Part shown: in pieces, positions 6,695 to 7,722 of the stretch
Layout: the number at the start of each line of letters is the position of its first letter
Numbering within the stretch: the first letter of the stretch is position 1
NCBI GenBank assembly: GCA_020437875.1
Contig: JAGQVR010000134.1
Span: 1 to 7,722 of the forward strand
Reading direction: 5' to 3'
Length of the DNA: 7,722 nucleotides
DNA from: Flavobacteriales bacterium
Lineage (GTDB): Bacteria > Bacteroidota > Bacteroidia > Flavobacteriales_F > PHOS-HE28
Notes under the pieces: generated by a model
What the model was told of the DNA's origin: nothing
What the model saw: only the letters and a program-made list of their open reading frames with translations
Database searches by the model: none
Made by a program: the position numbers and the translations under genes

Positions 6695-7722
6695 TCACTC
6701 CTTCACCAGCCGGTGTACGTGCCCATCCATCCGCAGGAAGTACACGCCTGAAGGAATACCGGTCACATCCAGTGACACACGGGGATCGGCAATGCTCCGC
6801 TCGATCACCACCTGACCAAGCGCATCGAACAGGACGAGGTCGGCACGACCGGTCCCGGACCGCAGCAGCTCCACCCTATACTGCACCGGGTTCGGACGAA
6901 TGACCGCAGCGCCCGCCGTCCGGTCCTCGAGACCGCTCGTGATGCACTCGCTGGCCACCACAAAGGGTGGAGACCGGAACCAACCGAGCATGGGCCCGGC
7001 CGGCACTTCAACATACACCGTATCCAACGCACCCACGAACGTGCTCTGTCCCGTGGCACCATTGCTCCACACGTAATTCGGCCAGCCCGGTTCAGCGCTG
7101 AGTAGATAGCCACCCTCGACCGAACTGCAACTGATACCCGGCCGCGGAAGATCGAAGGCCAGTTCCTCGAAATAGTAGGCGCGATAGGTGACCAGCGTAT
7201 CCGCGAAGCGCAACTCGCATAACCTGCTGCTGTCGGGTCGATACACCGTGAATGCGGCGTTGTCCGGCTGAAGCGCACCCCAGGCGACCAAGGTGTTCCC
7301 GTCCTCCAGACGCTGCATGCTCCCCATCGCGCGGCTCCAGGTCGTGCTGCCAAAGTTCCGTGACCAGACCGGTGTCGCCGTCATCGCCACCTCATCCAGC
7401 GCATACTCCACACCGCGACAAGGATGCGTATCCGCGAGGCCGTTATCGAAGAGCGTGATGTGGCCGTTGGGCAGCCGTCGGATGTCATGCTGTCCCCAGA
7501 ACCCGGGATCACCAACGAAGTCGAAGTCGTTGCTCACACCGCCCAGGCTCCACATCACCTCCCCCGTGCTCCTGTTCACCTTGATGATGGAGTTGAAGTG
7601 GCGGTTCGAGAGCAGGATGTTCCCGTCGGTGTCCAGCTCCAATGCATTGCAATGGCTCCAATCCACATTGTTCGGGTTGGTGAGCCGGGCGGGATCCACC
7701 TCGAGGAAGTCGAAGTGATCGG
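6695..7722 (-). CDS. Arylsulfotransferase (ASST)-like secreted protein, C-terminal part, with type A T9SS sorting domain (5' end outside window)
   Basis: C-terminal 341 residues of a protein related to arylsulfotransferases, beta-propeller enzymes that move sulfate between phenolic compounds. The frame is open to the right edge, beginning D-H-F-D-F-L-E-V-D. The GTG at 7699 is an internal Val, not a start. Visible family motifs are DWSHCN (His at 23), an S-N-R segment followed by TGEVMWSLGG (about 52-61), GQHDIRRLPNG (about 76-86), FDNG (91-94) and RGVEYALDE (102-110). These match the pattern of conserved His, Gln-His, Asp-Asn and Arg in ASST-type proteins. An Ig-like spacer with a Cys pair follows (about 196-260, NYVWSNGATG). 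The last module (about 274-341) is a type A sorting domain: PNP, then a lfDalGq strand, then GIPSGVYFLR. This implies T9SS export, with surface anchoring or release. Actual sulfotransferase activity is uncertain, because many Bacteroidota homologues have no tested substrate. Confidence 0.9.
   Translation of the reverse strand, partial: DHFDFLEVDPARLTNPNNVDWSHCNALELDTDGNILLSNRHFNSIIKVNRSTGEVMWSLGGVSNDFDFVGDPGFWGQHDIRRLPNGHITLFDNGLADTHPCRGVEYALDEVAMTATPVWSRNFGSTTWSRAMGSMQRLEDGNTLVAWGALQPDNAAFTVYRPDSSRLCELRFADTLVTYRAYYFEELAFDLPRPGISCSSVEGGYLLSAEPGWPNYVWSNGATGQSTFVGALDTVYVEVPAGPMLGWFRSPPFVVASECITSGLEDRTAGAAVIRPNPVQYRVELLRSGTGRADLVLFDALGQVVIERSIADPRVSLDVTGIPSGVYFLRMDGHVHRLVKE

Overview
The window is a GC-rich piece of bacterial chromosome, most likely from a member of the Bacteroidota (a Flavobacteriales-like lineage). 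Three exported proteins end in sorting domains of the type IX secretion system (T9SS), which is essentially confined to that phylum. Two have the type B (CHU_C) ending with an F-T-P-D-G-D-G-x-N-D-T-W motif, and one has the type A ending with P-N-P near its start and S-G-V-Y-F-L-R close to its C-terminus. The high GC is inferred by eye and is unusual for Flavobacteriales, although uncultured GC-rich lineages are known.

Layout, left to right. (1) Positions 1-1245, plus strand: the C-terminal two thirds of a DEAD-box RNA helicase, with RecA-like domain 2, a DbpA-type RNA-binding domain and a Gly/Arg/Lys-rich tail. Its N-terminus lies left of the window. (2) Positions 1246-1449: a 204-base intergenic region with a weak compound inverted repeat and a short tandem repeat. 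(3) Positions 1450-5070, plus strand: a 1206-residue secreted multidomain surface protein with CUB-like, PKD, P-domain-like, Ig-like and SprB-type modules and a type B T9SS signal. (4) Positions 5180-6670, plus strand: a 496-residue secreted protein with two SprB-type repeats, Ig/PKD-like modules and a type B signal. (5) Positions 6695 to the right edge, minus strand: the C-terminal part of a protein related to arylsulfotransferases (ASST), followed by an Ig-like spacer and a type A T9SS signal. Its N-terminus lies right of the window.

The two type B proteins are co-oriented and 109 bases apart, so they could be co-transcribed and could act together at the cell surface, for example in adhesion or gliding. 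That is inference from domain content. The ASST-like gene is convergent with them, with only 24 bases between the stop codons, and is probably a separate unit. The helicase is a housekeeping-type RNA metabolism gene with no evident link to the rest.

I found no RNA gene, mobile element, CRISPR array or phage feature. Nothing here clearly amounts to a new system. The most interesting content is the domain architecture of the 1206-residue protein, where two beta-sandwich modules appear to be inserted inside other Ig-like domains, and the ASST-like fold exported through T9SS.
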